From assembly GCF_964340395.1 (NCBI RefSeq), contig NC_135566.1, positions 22,927,135 to 22,947,134 on the forward strand: 20,000 bases of DNA, written 5' to 3'. The notes below the pieces were generated by a model. That model saw nothing but the letters and a program-made list of their open reading frames with translations, ran no database searches and was not told where the DNA came from. Below are positions 19,162 to 20,000 of the stretch, piece after piece (the stretch's first letter is position 1; each line of letters begins with the position of its first letter). Made by a program: the position numbers and the translations under genes. The stretch comes from Glandiceps talaboti (taxonomy: Eukaryota > Hemichordata > Enteropneusta > Spengelidae).

Positions 19162-19615
19162 CTACAACCATTAAAGTAAACTCGAACCCCTTCTTGACAG
19201 ATTTACGATGGACTTGGTCTGGCAGCGTGGCAAAACCAACATACTCCCGGCCACTATCTGTGTTAAGACTTGGGGTGGATAGAGATGACACTGATGTCGA
19301 CGAGCTAGACCTGGTCGTGTTTAGGTCGCTGCTACGAGATCCAAAGTCGCTGACTCGAGTTGAAAACTCGCTTCTGCTCGAAAACTCCGTGGATCGGCTA
19401 GTTGTGAAGTCAGATGACCTGGTGGACGATCGGTACTCCCTATCCCTTGATAATGATGACTGACCTTCCTGTGAGAGAAATGACACTGGTTTACAAAATG
19501 ACAGCTTTAGTAATTTAAGTGTGAATGTTACTTTAGCCTTCCATTCGTCACTGTTTGAAGAAATCGAGACATCTGAGCTCACATTGGCACAATCATCAGT
19601 AACGTCTACCTCCAT
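19162..19615 (-). CDS. Septin, first coding exon (N-terminus to start of P-loop)
   Basis: First visible coding exon of a septin, a filament-forming cytoskeletal GTPase. Translation from the ATG at 19615 gives 151 codons plus one base. The ATG has G at -3 and +4, and an in-frame TGA lies about 24 bases upstream, supporting this start. Residues 1-49 are acidic then hydrophobic; residues 50-122 are rich in Ser, Arg and Thr with loose repeats of RSSDF/RSTEF/RSEF type; residues 123-151 read [12 protein letters not shown], then [11 protein letters not shown] (the septin polybasic, phosphoinositide-binding helix) and TLMVV. The exon ends GTAG|GTAAGG at 19162; the last G plus GT of the next exon makes the first Gly of the P-loop. 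A possible 63-nt intron (19469-19531) would remove residues 29-49. The N-terminus is long compared with SEPT2 but in the range of longer SEPT4-type isoforms. The septin call is secure; the exact orthologue is not. Confidence 0.93.
19469..19531 (-). other. Possible 63-nt phase-0 intron or exitron inside septin exon 1
   Basis: On the minus strand a donor-like AAA|GTAACA at 19531 and a good acceptor TTTCTCTCACAG|GAAGG ending at 19469 enclose 63 nt with a branch-point-like TTACTAAAG. The segment is a multiple of three with no stop, so both retention and removal keep frame. If retained it adds a hydrophobic stretch ([12 protein letters not shown]..) between two hydrophilic regions, unlike septin N-termini. 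The acceptor may instead be served by an unseen upstream exon. Only transcript data can decide. Confidence 0.4.
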
Positions 19616-20000
19616 TGCAATAACATGTCTAACACCTTTTCAGATCTATGCATACAGTCAATGATCGGACAAAGTGCACTGCAGTGACCTTTAAATCAGT
19701 CACGTGGAAAATCTTCATGGCGGCTCGTTACAATACATGCAATAGCATCTTTTCATTACAGAAGCTACTGTACGTGTAAATTGCCTCATTGATTATCGAC
19801 ACTTTTGTTTTCAAACAACGAATCTTAGAGCATTTTAAATAGGGCTATGGTAGTTGAAAAGTAGGGCTATGGTAGCTGAAAAGCGCCCCTCAATTGAGAA
19901 ATATGCTTGTAGATTCTAAAATATCCTGTTTTGGACAAACAATATCACTAAAGGAATGTAATTTTCAACTCGTTTTACACCAGCATATAATGACAAATAG
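19616..20000 (-). other. 5' flank / putative 5' UTR and promoter of the septin gene
   Basis: No open frame of note. It contains an E-box CACGTG at about 19700, an ATGGCGGC (YY1-like) at 19717-19724 oriented to the plus strand, and a short imperfect direct repeat around 19849-19880 (TAGGGCTATGGTAG, twice). No TATA box is clear. The transcription start cannot be placed from sequence alone. Confidence 0.35.

Overview
The window is non-coding-rich animal DNA: AT-rich, with GT-AG introns, microsatellites and many decayed transposons. It carries the 5' part of one septin gene on the minus strand. Three coding exons can be placed by conserved protein sequence and exactly compatible splice phases: exon A (19162-19615, start codon, Ser/Arg-rich N-terminus, polybasic helix), exon B (15668-15754, P-loop) and exon C (3182-3305, catalytic Thr and DTPG switch). 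The rest of the GTPase domain and the C-terminus lie beyond coordinate 1. The protein is of the SEPT2/SEPT5 (catalytically competent) subgroup. Repeat styles (Penelope-like GIY-YIG remnants, TTAA-flanked elements, tandem units ending in microsatellite plus hairpin) suggest a marine invertebrate, but the species cannot be fixed from the sequence.

Layout from the right: 19616-20000 is the 5' flank. 15755-19161 is intron 1, holding a homogeneous 28-bp minisatellite (18131-18640) and a nested transposon cluster (15947-17239): two head-to-head 3' ends of a Penelope-like element, one interrupted by a 105-bp MITE with an 8-bp target duplication, the other by a 636-bp element with subterminal repeats. 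3306-15667 is a 12.4-kb intron 2 packed with inverted repeats: a 142-bp palindrome (15069-15210), a 172-bp compound microsatellite, a 760-bp TTAA element, a 2.4-kb TTAA foldback element, a decayed foldback (8087-8920) and a second 142-bp palindrome ending only about 35 bp before exon C. Left of exon C (1-3181) the next intron begins, with tandem and dispersed repeats.

The most notable points are a hammerhead-ribozyme-like motif on the septin sense strand (9862-9910), a tandem triplication of the end of exon B together with its splice donor, plus a distant fourth copy of that donor, and nested insertions whose empty sites can be read from sister copies. No second protein-coding gene is supported; almost all other short open frames lie in repeats or are chance.
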